Assembly: GCA_037951105.1 (NCBI GenBank)
Contig: JBAMJV010003941.1
Coordinates: 62,001-126,000 of the forward strand
Direction: 5' to 3'
Length of the DNA: 64,000 nucleotides
DNA from: Echinarachnius parma
Lineage: Eukaryota; Echinodermata; Echinoidea; Clypeasteroida; Echinarachniidae
Part shown: positions 1-11,800 of the stretch, in pieces
Layout of the letters: the number at the start of each line of letters is the position of its first letter
Numbering within the stretch: the first letter of the stretch is position 1
The notes under the pieces: generated by a model
The model's input: the letters and a program-made list of their open reading frames with translations, nothing else
What the model was told of the DNA's origin: nothing
The model's database searches: none
Position numbers and translations under genes: made by a program

Positions 1-645
1 GGCATAACATGTTGATTAAAATCCTAAATATTTTCTATTATCAAGGAAATTTCATGTTCTTGATGTAAAATGTATAACAATTCTAAAATATTTGTATTTT
101 TGCTTTTGAATATATTTTATTCCAAGGCTACAAATGGCTTTCCATAATTTTTAAAGTCCAACTTAGAGTTAAAGGAACTACATCGTCTAGATGGCCTAAT
201 TTTCACAATCAGGCTCTCTATAAGTAATATTTCCTCAAGAAAAAGAATTTGGCAGTCATTTCCCATGAAATCAATACATTTTGGGGTAATTAGTAAATTT
301 CTAATTGTCCTGGGAACGCCCCTTTTAAATCGCCAAAATGTGACGTCATCTAAAGAACGGGACAAAGAATCAAATTCTGTAGATGACGTAAGCAAATTAA
401 TTGTCAATCACATGTCAATCACGCTGCCGATTCTGGACCCTAAATGTGGGCGGGCGTAAACTGGCTGCTAAGTGAGATTTGTCATCAGAAAAATAGCATA
501 AAATCACTACTGTGTTTATTTTCATGGAATTTTGTTATGGCAGACCTATTTTACAAGTCATCAACTATGGAATAAGTGCCAAAGTACGTTGTATTCTTCA
601 GTTCCTTTAAGTTCAACTTAGGATCTTTGTGAAACAAGCCCCCAG
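1..645. mobile_element. Family D inverted-repeat element, split by family C
   Basis: The left part (to 168) contains GGCTACAAATGGCTTTCCAT, and the right part (611-645) ends GATCTTTGTGAAACAAGCCC. Both match the uninterrupted copy at 2324-2641. The outer left end may be cut by the window edge. Confidence 0.6.
169..610. mobile_element. Family C MITE inserted in family D
   Basis: The element has TTAA at both ends, with inverted termini AGGAACT and AGTTCCT. A second copy lies in opposite orientation at 12943-13403. TTAA duplications point to a piggyBac- or Kolobok-type transposase. No coding capacity. Confidence 0.75.
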
Positions 646-1203
646 ACCAAACAATTAGTATCTGCTCGGACAGTCGTCTGTTGACCAGGAGAAGCTAGTG
701 GTGCGCCATGACACTTTTTGTACTTGAGAGATAATCATTAGCATTTGGGTAGCCTTGTACATGTACAAACCTGAATCAGCTCTCTTTCATTGTTGGATAA
801 ATATTCCCCAAGGTATCAATAATTATGACATAAAAACGTGGCATCATCAAGTTGTTCCAAGACTTGCGTCTGGCTCTTCTGACCAAAGGAAAAAAGTTTA
901 AATTTGTTTTTATTTTTGTATTTTATAGAAAACCCCATTTAGAGCTGGTTATTTCATACTACCGACCATCTTGTACTAGGTATTCAATAATCTGTCTAAT
1001 AATCCATGTAATAATTATAAACAATACAATAATAAACACATTAAAGCAGGTACGTACTGGAAGTCTAGATTTATTGAAAATAAACATTGTATTTAAACAA
1101 TTAATCTTTGCATAGAGTTGATGTATATACGTATAAATTGTTTACTATTGTCATATAAAGTACTGAAAAGAGCATAGCAATATAGTTCAAACTATTTAGA
1201 TCA

Positions 1204-1398
1204 AGGACTATGTTTACATCTTCTTCTTCTTCTGGTGATTCTGCTCAGGAGCAGGTCCTTATCACCATCACACCTCTCTTCTCATGGCTCTTCTTTTAAA
1301 GTCTCCATATGGGCCATTCGTAACAGAATCCAACATCATGATGCGTTTCCTTCCTCTTGATCTCTTTCCTGGTATTCTTCCTTCCAGTACCAGTCTGA
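1204..1398 (-). mobile_element. LINE 3' end fragment
   Basis: Read on the minus strand, bases from about 1398 to 1270 encode LRLVLEGRIPGKRSRGRKR, then MMLDSVTNGPYGDFKRRA and a stop. This is the familiar C-terminal tail of non-LTR retrotransposon reverse transcriptases (LEGKxxGKRGRGRxR). The fragment ends in a GAAGAAGAAG tail near 1204, as expected for a 5'-truncated LINE. The clade is not resolved. Confidence 0.65.
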
Positions 1399-1960
1399 GC
1401 AAATTATGTATCATTGATTAAATATCACAAATCAGGAGTATTTAGCACATCTAATTTAAATCAAATCAATAAAGTAATAGCTGTTTAACTCGTTGCATAT
1501 AGTACTATAGTTCATATTGTATTAAACTATTTAGTTCAAGCTTTCACATTTTTACTGAAATGCATGTTTTGATACGTATGTATCTTTGATTAATTATCAC
1601 AAATCAGGAAGACGTTAATGAAACATTTAGCACATAATTCAATCATTACTGTAATATTGTTTTCGTCAATTGAGTTTAACTGTATGCATTATGCATGTCA
1701 AACTCATCAATCCTGTATGCAAATGTCATGTATTTGTTAGTGCTACAATATATACCAAAGGATTATGGCGATCATGTATATTCCTTTAAGTTTACCTCCA
1801 TTTACATATACTTCACAGACTTACAACTTACTTACAACTGCAGTATAGTTTTCTTCTATATATTTCAAAATACATATTCAATCTGAAACTTAGAAAAGTA
1901 CTCGCTCTGGATGGGTTACGTTTCATAGTACCAAAGTTCAGTTTGTATTGCAAAAGACAT

Positions 1961-2173
1961 TGGCCCGTAATCACACAGGAGGTTTGTACAAACCATGGTT
2001 TAAACCATGGTTTACATCTATGGAATGCCAATTGTAAACTGATGGAGAGAGAATGTAAATTCCTTACTTGTTAACAATGTTGATGGTACCCATTCTCTCT
2101 CTATCAGTTTACAATTGGCATTCCATAGATGTAAACCATGGTTTGTACAAACCTCCTTTGCGAATACGGGCCA
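1961..2173. mobile_element. Palindromic MITE
   Basis: Near-perfect arms begin TGGCCCGTAATCACACAGG and end with the reverse complement TTGCGAATACGGGCCA. They include GTTTGTACAAACCATGG and CATTCCATAGATGTAAACC in opposite orientation. The unpaired centre is only a few tens of bases. Confidence 0.8.
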
Positions 2174-2323
2174 TTATTCAAGTGAAAATAACAAAACTAA
2201 GTGACAATTAACAATATTCAATGAGGATTTTCTGACTGAATCCTCATTCGTAAGTAAAAACATACTGAAAGAACTGAAAATATCTAAGATCGAACTACAT
2301 AGTAGTATAGTACTGTCGTGGAG

Positions 2324-2641
2324 CAGGGAGTGTTTCACAAAGAGCCCAAGTCAAACTTAACACTAAGTTGACTTAAAAATAATGGAAAGCCATTAGTTTC
2401 TTTGTAAAATTGTTAAACGAGTTCTTTAAACAGGCCTACAATTTTGATAAAAATCATTAACATTTTCTTTTAACAAAGAGACTTCCTAGCTATTGATGCG
2501 AAATTTTGAGGAAATTTTCAAATAACTGCACTTGGGCTCTTGAATATGTTTTTATTCTGAAGCTACAATTGGCTTTCCATAATTTTCAAGTCCAACAATA
2601 GCGTTATGTTTGACTTGGGATCTTTGTGAAACATCCCCCAG
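2324..2641. mobile_element. Family D MITE, complete copy
   Basis: Starts TGTTTCACAAAGAGCCCAAG and ends with the complement TTGGGATCTTTGTGAAACAT, so the terminal inverted repeats are about 25 bases. Internal sequence is AT-rich and non-coding. Confidence 0.75.
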
Positions 2642-2644
2642 GAA

Positions 2645-4539
2645 TTGTACAGACTGGCACTGTCTCGTACTTCATTTGGAATTTAAGTTGATCTCTATTC
2701 AAATGCTTCTAATTTAATTTAAACTGATCTAAATTCAATATGAAACAATTAATTGATACATAAATTCATACCAGTAATAGTGAAATGGAACTTAGTACTA
2801 CGCAGGCGGGAATCATGAAAATATTTTACAATTAGTTATATATACCTCATAATATAATATAATATACTGTACATGTGACTCATTTTCATCTAAATTCATA
2901 AAAGAAACATTATTTTACAATAATCATAACAGGATAGTGTAAAATTATATAAATAATGTACATGTACAGATAACCAACGCAGAAAAGTACTTTGTTTTAT
3001 CAGTACAGCACAATATACTCCTTAAAGACAAATTGTGCTTAGATTTGGTAGATGCCCCTTTACAAATATATCTCCTGAGATAGAGGGGAAAATGGAAATA
3101 GAGATACTGTGATCAACTGTGATCATTATTTTCAAGTAATAATGAAAATAATTTAAGGGAAATCTCTCCCCCAAAATGTTTGAAATTGCACAGAAATATA
3201 CAGATTTGACAGCCAGGCGATTGATAGTATAGTAAAAACGTTTGCAGAATAGTCCAGTTGGCATCAGGTTTTCACATGATAATAAAAATGAAGGCATAAA
3301 CACAATTACAAATTTACGTACATAAAAAAAAACAATAATGCTAAAAGAAAGACATGTGCTATATAAATCTGCCTGGGAAGATGAGTATTTGTACATGTTT
3401 CTAACTTTATATACAAATAATATCATTTTTGTTTTCTTCTTGAGTTGAGTTGCTGATTAAAAGTACATTTAGGTTATCTTAATTCATGAAAAGATAATGT
3501 AAATTCTTGGTATGAAGAAAGTTAAAACCTTTTGTACCTTTTCGTACGATGATGATTAGATAATCTTTCTAATGTACAAATAAAAAATGTATATCTATAA
3601 TCTATATTTTGTGCATATATGCTTGGTCTATTACATAACCAATAAAATATTTCATAGAAAATATCTACAATGACATGTAGTTGCACACAAACTATAAGAA
3701 AGAACTAGCTAAATATTTCCGCATTAATTGCATGACCACAAATTGTATCACTTTCCATGACTACTGAATTACCCATCAAATTTTTGTCACTCTTAGTATC
3801 ATAAGTGAATCATTTGGACTCATTTGTTCCTTCTTTACTGTACACTTATTTGTCAATTGGTCAATTTATATATTACCCACAACATCTAAGGTTATATGAT
3901 CTATGTACATGCCTTCAAATTACAGAATTGTTTTTAATATGTTTTTTAAAATTAATATTGTACATTTTAAAATTTCCACTTTCACTTTCCTCTTTATTAT
4001 TGTATTTTCTTTACATGTTTATGTGTACTCTGGTAATTTTGCTATGGAAATGTTATATCATTTTAATGTGTCAGCCAGTGGAGGCTTATTTCTATGTTTG
4101 TTAAATATGGACAGTAAAATGTATCTATATATCGATCTATCTATTTGCCCCAGCGGTGTCACTTCAAATTCAAAGGTGTAACACATGATCATTATTGAGG
4201 TTTTTAGTACATTTCCAGCAAATTATACACAAAAACTGGTATAAATTGATATTCAAAAATACCCCTAATTTTTGCCCATTTATAAAGACTTGTACACAGA
4301 TCAGATGAAATATAATTTGTTGACCTACACTAAAAAAATAACCTATTTTTACTTCATGCAAACGTTTTTAGGAAATTTGCACCCTTTTTTATAATCTTTT
4401 AACAGTGATTTTTTTTTCTGCGAGCACATGCTATTCGCAAAATTGTGATCGATCATGAATATACATGGCCATTGTGCTGTGACATCCCCTGGGCATTTGT
4501 CCGGTGTCATTTATCTCATTTTATCTATTTTGATTGTTT
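2645..4539. other. AT-rich DNA without recognised gene
   Basis: The stretch is strongly AT-rich with short microsatellite-like runs (ATAATATAATATAATATAC near 2848). The longest open frame, 3022-3426 on the minus strand, looks like chance AT-rich coding. Part may belong to the 3' UTR of the phosphatase gene. Confidence 0.5.
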
Positions 4540-4879
4540 ACATTGCTTTCTTTTATTTACGCATGTATTTGATTGTTTATCCCTTTTTTTGTTTATTCAC
4601 TTGTCTCTATGCTGCCCTTCATAGAATATCCATGGTTGTAATTTTATTTTAAAACACTTTATTGGATATTCAACAAAGGAGACAAATAGTAAAAGTGAAC
4701 ATAACATGTACATGGTAGCTTGTTACATTACAATAATAAAAGTAGCCCAGGACATGACGCATAACTGTCAATGCAGGGCATAAACATGATACAGTACACT
4801 ACATAACGTAAGATTTAACAAGTACAATATTCAATAATCATGTTCAATATTTATAATTCAATTTGATTTAAAAGAAAGA

Positions 4880-4970
4880 ATATACAAAAATAATAATGTT
4901 CCATTTATATAGCACCTAATATAAAATTATCTTGAGGCACTTTACAAAGATATATACAAAATAAACTTCA
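4880..4970. repeat. Short interspersed element fragment (ATATAGCACCT type)
   Basis: TAATAATGTTCCATTTATAT followed by AGCACCT and GGCACTTTACAAAG resembles a widespread animal repeat with an ATATAGCGC core and a GCGCTTTACA end. The family is recalled, not searched. Confidence 0.35.
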
Positions 4971-5369
4971 ATGCATCTTAAATCATTTACATTTACACGT
5001 TAACATAATCATCTTATCCTACAATTAAATAACAATTTACAAAAAGCTGGAAACTTTAACTGCATAAGGGTAATTAATTCAAAACAACAAACAGAATGAT
5101 AAAACAATTCAAACTATTCATCAAAACTACATTTGGTGCTCTCTGATGACAATGCTGATTCACAGCAATTGCATAATTAATGCACTTTACCATATTGTAC
5201 ACATTACCTATTTGCTTGTTTTACTTTTTTTACACCCGATTGTTTGTTTGTTTCTTTCTTATTTACCCTCTTTTATGTTTTACTTGTCTCCCTTTTGCCC
5301 ATCATAGAACAGCCCAAGATACAAAACAAAAATTTAAAAATTAGCAAATAAACAAAGAAAACAACACGC

Positions 5370-5484
5370 AAACAAAGAGATAAGATAAATGTATTAATTG
5401 TCAATATGCTGAAATCCCATATTTATTTTTTTTTTGCATATTGACAATTAATACATACACATGTATTTTATCTCTTTGATTGTG
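5370..5484. repeat. Hairpin in the presumed 3' UTR
   Basis: Arms of about 38 bases (CAAAGAGATAAGATAAATGT at the left, its near reverse complement at about 5438-5482) surround a short T-rich loop. If transcribed it would form a stable stem in the 3' UTR. Confidence 0.75.
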
Positions 5485-5765
5485 TGTATGTTTCTCTGTT
5501 AGATTGCTAATTTATCAGTTTGTTTGTTTCCTTGTGTGTTGTTTGTTAGTTTGTTAGTATATCCTCTCGTTTGTTTGCCTGTTTCTATTTTGCCCTTCAT
5601 AGAACATAAAGGATATACATGTACATGTACATCAAAGGTACATGTGTTCATGCTTGCATATTTAAGACATTTGGTCATTTGTGTTGTAGTTTTTATCTAT
5701 GAGTTTGTTTTCGTTTGTTTGTTTATCCTCTCCTCTATTTGTTTACTGTTTGTACTTGTTGCCCT

Positions 5766-5846
5766 TCATAGCGATTCCACGTTGGCATACTCCTCAAATC
5801 TCTGCAGATGCTGACCAATGATGTCGTAGCACAGTCGATACAGATC
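5766..5846 (-). CDS. Exon 28: C terminus and stop
   Basis: The exon encodes residues 1352-1377, [20 protein letters not shown] then ANVESL and TGA. The [12 protein letters not shown] helix matches the YQFCYRVALEYL end of receptor PTPs. Acceptor 5847-5848. The region past the stop is repeated at lower coordinates. Confidence 0.95.
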   Translation of the reverse strand, partial: DLYRLCYDIIGQHLQRFEEYANVESL

Positions 5847-8800
5847 CTACAAAAATAAGAGAAAATAGGGATGTAAAGATGATCTTATTTTGAAGATAAA
5901 TGTACAATCATCTAACTGGAAAAAAGGTGTCTTTGAATTAATACTTGATTCGTTACTAAAATTTGCATAATAAGGTGTAATTTTCAAGATATGATTAAAA
6001 GTTTCCCTCGTTTCCTAATGATTTTTCATTGAATTCGGAAAAAAATAGAAAAGTTTGATCAGTTTCTGTAGATAAACCTGTCAGATAATCATGAATTGTG
6101 GCAGAAGGATATATCCTTTCCCCCAAGACTAAACCGAGCATGGTGGCTTAGTAGTTAGAGTGTCCGCCTCATGCACCGGAGGTCCCGGGATCAAACCCAG
6201 ACCGGGTCAAACAAACGACTTTAAAAATGGTACCTTCTGCCTTCTAGCCAGGCGCTCAGCATTTATAGAATGGAGAAGGGAAAGTTAACCAAACGAGTTA
6301 CAAGAGGACTGGTCCCCTTCTGTAGCTTTCACTACATTTAGTAGACATGTGGCCTAGGGCTAATGAATCAGAGATAGGCGCCTCCTTAAGTGCCAAAATT
6401 GTCACGGGGAGGACTTCAACTTTCCCAAGACTATGGATTAACTTACCAGGGACTGGACCATGTTTGGTCTGCAGGCTCTAAGCCTCTTGACCGCCTGGAA
6501 GATGTTGACCTTCTGGTCATGGCGTATCCTCTCCATCACTGACCACAGGGCACAGAACACTCCGCTACGACCAATGCCATTTCTAAACAAATAGATACAG
6601 ATGAATAACGATATTACTTTTTATTTCATCTAAAGGTGTTTGTAAGGGCATTTCCACAGTAACTCGCGTTACACTTAATGGTACGCTGACTACTTCACTG
6701 AGCTGTAAATCCATAATTTTATGGAACTGTAGGCTGATTTTAACAGATTTACAATGTCAACATTGTAAACTAAAAAGTAAATTTTAATTATGCACAAAAA
6801 CAAGGTAAGAGAAATGATTGACTCACATGCAGTGCACAATGATTGGCCCCTTCCTATGAGCATTCTTCATCCAGAAACAAATCAATAAGATTTGATATAG
6901 AGCCAATGATTTTTGTTCAATTTCCCCCCCCCCCTTTCCATTGAAATGCCCAAATATATAAAAACAAATAGCATTTAATCACTCAATATTCCCAACTGTC
7001 AACATTGTAAACTAAAAGTAAAATTTAATCATGTACAAAGACAAGGTTAGAGAAATAATTGACTCACATGCAGTGCACAATGATGGGGCCCTTGCTTTGG
7101 GCAGTCTTCAGTCTGTTCTCCACCACTTCCACCAGGTTCAACAAGGCCAGAAGGGAATCGGGTGTGACTTGCGATGCGCCCCATCCAAGCATCTCGTACT
7201 GATCCACGCACACCTTCTGTAAATGCCACAAGAAACAAGTAACAATGACTCACTGCAAACAAGTACATAGTCTTTGAGATGGTTAATCTGTTCTCTACTA
7301 GATATTGCTCTCCCCATAGAGTTGATTAAGTCTGTTCTCAACCACTTCAACCAGGTGCAACAAGGCCAGAATGGAATCGGGTGTGACTTGCGATGCGCCC
7401 CATCCAAGCATCTCGTACTGATCCACGCACACCTTCTGTAAATGCCACAAGAAACAAGTAACAATGACTCACTGCAAACAAGTACATAGTCTTTGAGATG
7501 GTTAATCTGTTCTCTACTAGATATTGCTCTCCCCATAGAGTTGATTAAGTCTGTTCTCAACCACTTCTACCAGGTGCAACAAGGCCAGAAGGGAATCAGG
7601 TCTGACCTGCGATGCGCCCCATCCAAGCATCTCGAACTGATCCATGCACACTTTCTGTAAATGCCACAAAAAACAAGTTACAATGACTCACTGCAAACAA
7701 GTACATAGTCTTTGAGACTTTGAGTTAATGTTGTCCCTACTAGATATTGCTCTCCCCATAGAGTTGATTAAGTCTGTTCTCAACCACTTCAACCAGGTGC
7801 AACAAGGCCAGAATGGAATCGGGTCTGACTTGCGATGCGCCCCATCCAAGCATCTCGTACTGATCCACGCACACCTAATCTGTTAATGCCACAAAAAACA
7901 AGTTACAATGACTCACAGCAAACAAGTACAAATGAATTAATTGCAAGTCTAAAAATGCGCCCTAATGCACAACTCTAATTGGCTATAATGTGCATATTTT
8001 CTGACTTGCGTTTAATAGCAACTTTGAGATTGGTCGCAACTCTTTATGCAACACCCCCCAGAGCAATTAGTAAAGTCTTTAGGAAAGTTAATCTGTTCCC
8101 TACTAGATATTGCACTCTTCATAAAGTTAATACAGTCTGTTCTCAACCACTTCCACCTTGTTAAAGCCCAAGTCCAGTTTCAGGAAAGTAGCCGAATACA
8201 TCTATATTGATCAATATTGTTGAATATGTATTGAAATAGGGCTTGTGTGGTAAAATCCAAACCTAAGCATCGTTAAATACAGAAATATCGGAAGAAATCC
8301 AATATCCGCCTGTAAAATTCATAAATCCACCGCCCGTTCAGACCTGTCCGCGCCGCTAGCGCTGGGGGAGATATCGACAAGCTAGGGACAAGCCCGTATA
8401 GCGAACAACTAGTGTAATTGCACGTGGTCGTAATACACGTAGCGTATGAGCGATTCCTCGTTGGCGATATCTATCCGGTCTAGATCAATTTATAATTTTG
8501 CAAATATATCAATTAGTAGGCGTTTTCCAGGCAAAATTTGTATCATCCCGTATTAGTAAAAACATATTCTTTCACATGATTGGTAATAAGAGCTTCCATT
8601 CATTTTTTTGAGAGGGGGGCGTTTCCAAAACTGGCCTATACCTTTAAGAAGGCCCACTGATCTCTAGATTTGCTTTTCAAACCGTTTACCACTGACTGAG
8701 TAAGGAAGGTACATGTATGTGTGCTCTTCTTCGAGTTTTATGTTATTCTAGCATTTCATATCGATGAGTTTGGGCCAATGATTCTAATTACGTCGCTGGT

Positions 8801-11800
8801 CCGTAATCAGGCCCCTGTAACCCAAACCCAAACTTAAACAACTTGGACCCCTGACACAATATACTAGCTGTAAAATTATTGTGATGTTGCCTAGATGCTA
8901 TGCTGCCTCAAACAAAAGAAGAAGAAGGCCCCCTGTGCCCAGGTTCTCAAAGGCAAGAGATTAACAGGCATCATCAATTGACCAGTTATATAGACTAGTA
9001 TGAACGTTCATCTGTATCTGTATTTTATAAGAAGGAACATTTTAAACTTTGAATCTCAATACAAATAATTACCTCCAAAGGCTGTAGATGACTGACAGAA
9101 ATGTTGAAGGTAATTATTAATTTTGTGTTGTGATCAAAAGTTTGAAATGTTACTTCTTCAGTTAAAAGACTATTTCATTGTAGTATTACATGCACTCTCT
9201 ATAGACCCCAGCCCAATAGGATGCAGTCCCAAGTGGATTAAAGGAGTAGTTCAGTTTTGGTATAGAGGTGTAAAATTTGAAAAGGCATACAATTTTAATG
9301 GCAGAATAAACTTTATTTGATCAAAATCGGTTCAGAAACGGCTAAAATATCAATAAATATATCCGATCGGAATAAAGCTGGGGCCCAGATTTATTTGATG
9401 AGTTTTACAAAAAAAAATTAAATGCCTAATTTATTTTAATAGTTGTTGATGATATCTCTATCTAATTATTATTTTAACAAAACATCACATGCATAATTTT
9501 GTATGGAAAATGGTTGAAACCAATGCTTTTTAGAGAGCGCCCTCTTGTGTTTGAATGGCCCTTTTTATATAGATTACAGGCTTTTTACTAAGTCGTTTGT
9601 AATTTTCTATACCTTTCGAGCATGGTGGAGTTATAACTATTTGTTTGTAATGTTATTGTACAGGTGTTGGTTACTAAAACCTTACCAAAACTGTACAACC
9701 CCTTTAACCTAAGAACAATATTTGACACTCACATCTCCTCCTGATGACACGTCAAACTGCCTGGTGATGTAGTGAGCCGTTTCACTCGTCGCCTTGTGAG
9801 TCACATTCAACAAACCGAGCTGACTGCTGCCCTCTCTAGGCCAGTACTCTACAAGTGTCTGAAAGTGACCAACCAAAACACAAGTTTCCAAGTTAATGTT
9901 GTAATTTCCAACAAGTCAGAATTTGAAAAAAACAAGACAAAAAACAGCAGAAATAAATTTTTAAATCCACAAAACATTCACATCTTGTCAAATTCGAATA
10001 CTAAAGAATGATATATCTGGGGCAACTATTCACAATTGGTTGGCTTAAAATAACAATGCTCTGAATTTCCTTCATATAAAGGATTTACATTAGGTAATTC
10101 TATAGCTAGCTGAATACCGCTCCTGGAGGGCTGAGGAGCGGTAGTGATTTTTGAGCACTCAAGCTTGCATCCTACATTTTATCAGGGTTGGCACTTCTTA
10201 TCTCTAGTCCCTGGGCGCTAATGTCTCAGCAGAGGATTAGAGGATTAGGATTGTTGACAGCAGTAATAAAACTGATAAGAATGTGGTCGATACGGAAACA
10301 AAAATGATAAAATTGATCACCACGATGGTGGAAGACAAGCTAATGGGACAATCACGTGAAATGCAAAAACTGATAAACCATTTGTACCAATTTCAAAATA
10401 ACCACAATTAAACCTGCTTATTTTTTGTTTGGTTAATTATTTGAAAATGTGTGATTGAAAAATCATATCTTCAAAAGTATACCTGGATATGCAAAGGGTA
10501 AGGCATCATTTAAAAACAAATCTTTGGAGGTTTCATGTTGGTACATGTCCCTTTATCTTAACAATAACAAAAAAAAGGAATTTAACCGTTTTTTTGCATA
10601 TATACACTTCGTTATAGCACTCAAGAAGAAATAACAAGTCCCTTTTTGGTACTTCTGGGGTCAAACCAAGCTTACTCAACTGTACATTGCCATATGGATG
10701 CGTGTCATAGGCAATGCATAGACATTCCATAGCTGGGAGGTATTTGTCGACGCACGAACACATGCGTTGTTTATGTTCTCTCTGTACACCGTTTGTCATA
10801 CCCTATTTTGACTATTTCAAATGTAGATGTTCCCAAGCCCCCTTCTATATTTTCCAATAGACCGCTTCTGTAATGTATGCAAATAATATGCGTATGACAT
10901 CAGACTCCCCGTTGGCAAGCTTAACAATAGTAACTAGGTCCGGCAAGCTCCTGCAAACTTAGCTTGCCGGACCTAGTTACTATTGTCATACGCATATTAT
11001 TTGCATACATTACAGAAGCGGTCTATTTGTAGACTTACTTCATCTTGAGGGTTAATGGGGTTGAGCATGACGATGATGGGGCACTTCCAGTCGTAGACCA
11101 GTCTCCATATATCAGCCACGGTGCTCGGTAGGGGGGACTGAGTAGCCACAAACACGTCTTTCTTCAGGTACGTCTAAAAAAAAATAGGGCAGGAGACAAA
11201 ATATGGCACAGAATGATGAAGAAGTGCTAAAACAGAAAATAGTCATTAGGTGATTCTATCGTTAGTTTGATTTCCACCATCGTGATAACCAACTCAGTCA
11301 CATTCTTATCAGTTTCTGACAGTGTTATCAACTACTGTCAACAATCCCAGCTGTGTTAACTGCCCCCCCCCCCCCCCCCGAGGCCCAGTGCAATCACAGA
11401 GAGAGGGGCTAGTGATAAGAAAGTGTCAACAGTGATACAAATCTACTCGATGCAGGCTTGAGACCTGAAATATCATACCGTTTGTCAGGCCCTGAGAAGC
11501 GGTTTTCTCTAAGTGATGGAGTCACGTCATGTCATCCATGCATACAGTCAGCTTGCGGTTGCAACATGTAAGAAGGGAGGGATTGGAGAGTCCCGCGAGA
11601 AGGACTGTTGTTATTCTTTCTTGGGTAGTCCTGGAAAGGACTTTTTTAATTCTGGCTCGAGCTTGTAGTTCTTAAAAAGAACTACTGTACAGCGCAGGTA
11701 TGAGTCAGAGCAAGGAGGGGCATGTGTGGTAGGAGTGGCTCGACATCTCCATGTATAAGAACTACAGCGCAGGTATGAGTTACTGTATAGCGAGGAGGGG

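Larger units (their letters stand above)
4540..5765 (-). repeat. Presumed 3' UTR with degenerate tandem repeats of the stop region
   Basis: On the plus strand a run of TTGTTTGTTT-like sequence ending GCCCTTCATAG occurs at about 4560-4625, 5220-5308, 5520-5602 and 5700-5771. The last copy contains the true stop codon. Minus-strand AATAAA matches occur near 4640-4660, and one of these may be the polyadenylation signal, but no cleavage site can be fixed. Confidence 0.6.

Noticed and set aside
3022-3426. 134-residue open frame on the minus strand
   Set aside because: AT-rich composition, no domain, no splice or promoter context; it is probably chance in DNA downstream of the phosphatase gene.
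6131-6205. tRNA gene
   Set aside because: A- and B-box-like words are present but the acceptor stem does not pair well and a long body follows, so it is a SINE head.
7331-7879. Functional alternative exons in the exon 26 array
   Set aside because: The copies lack the donor and catalytic Cys, and copy 2 runs into a stop, so they are listed as repeats and not as coding exons.
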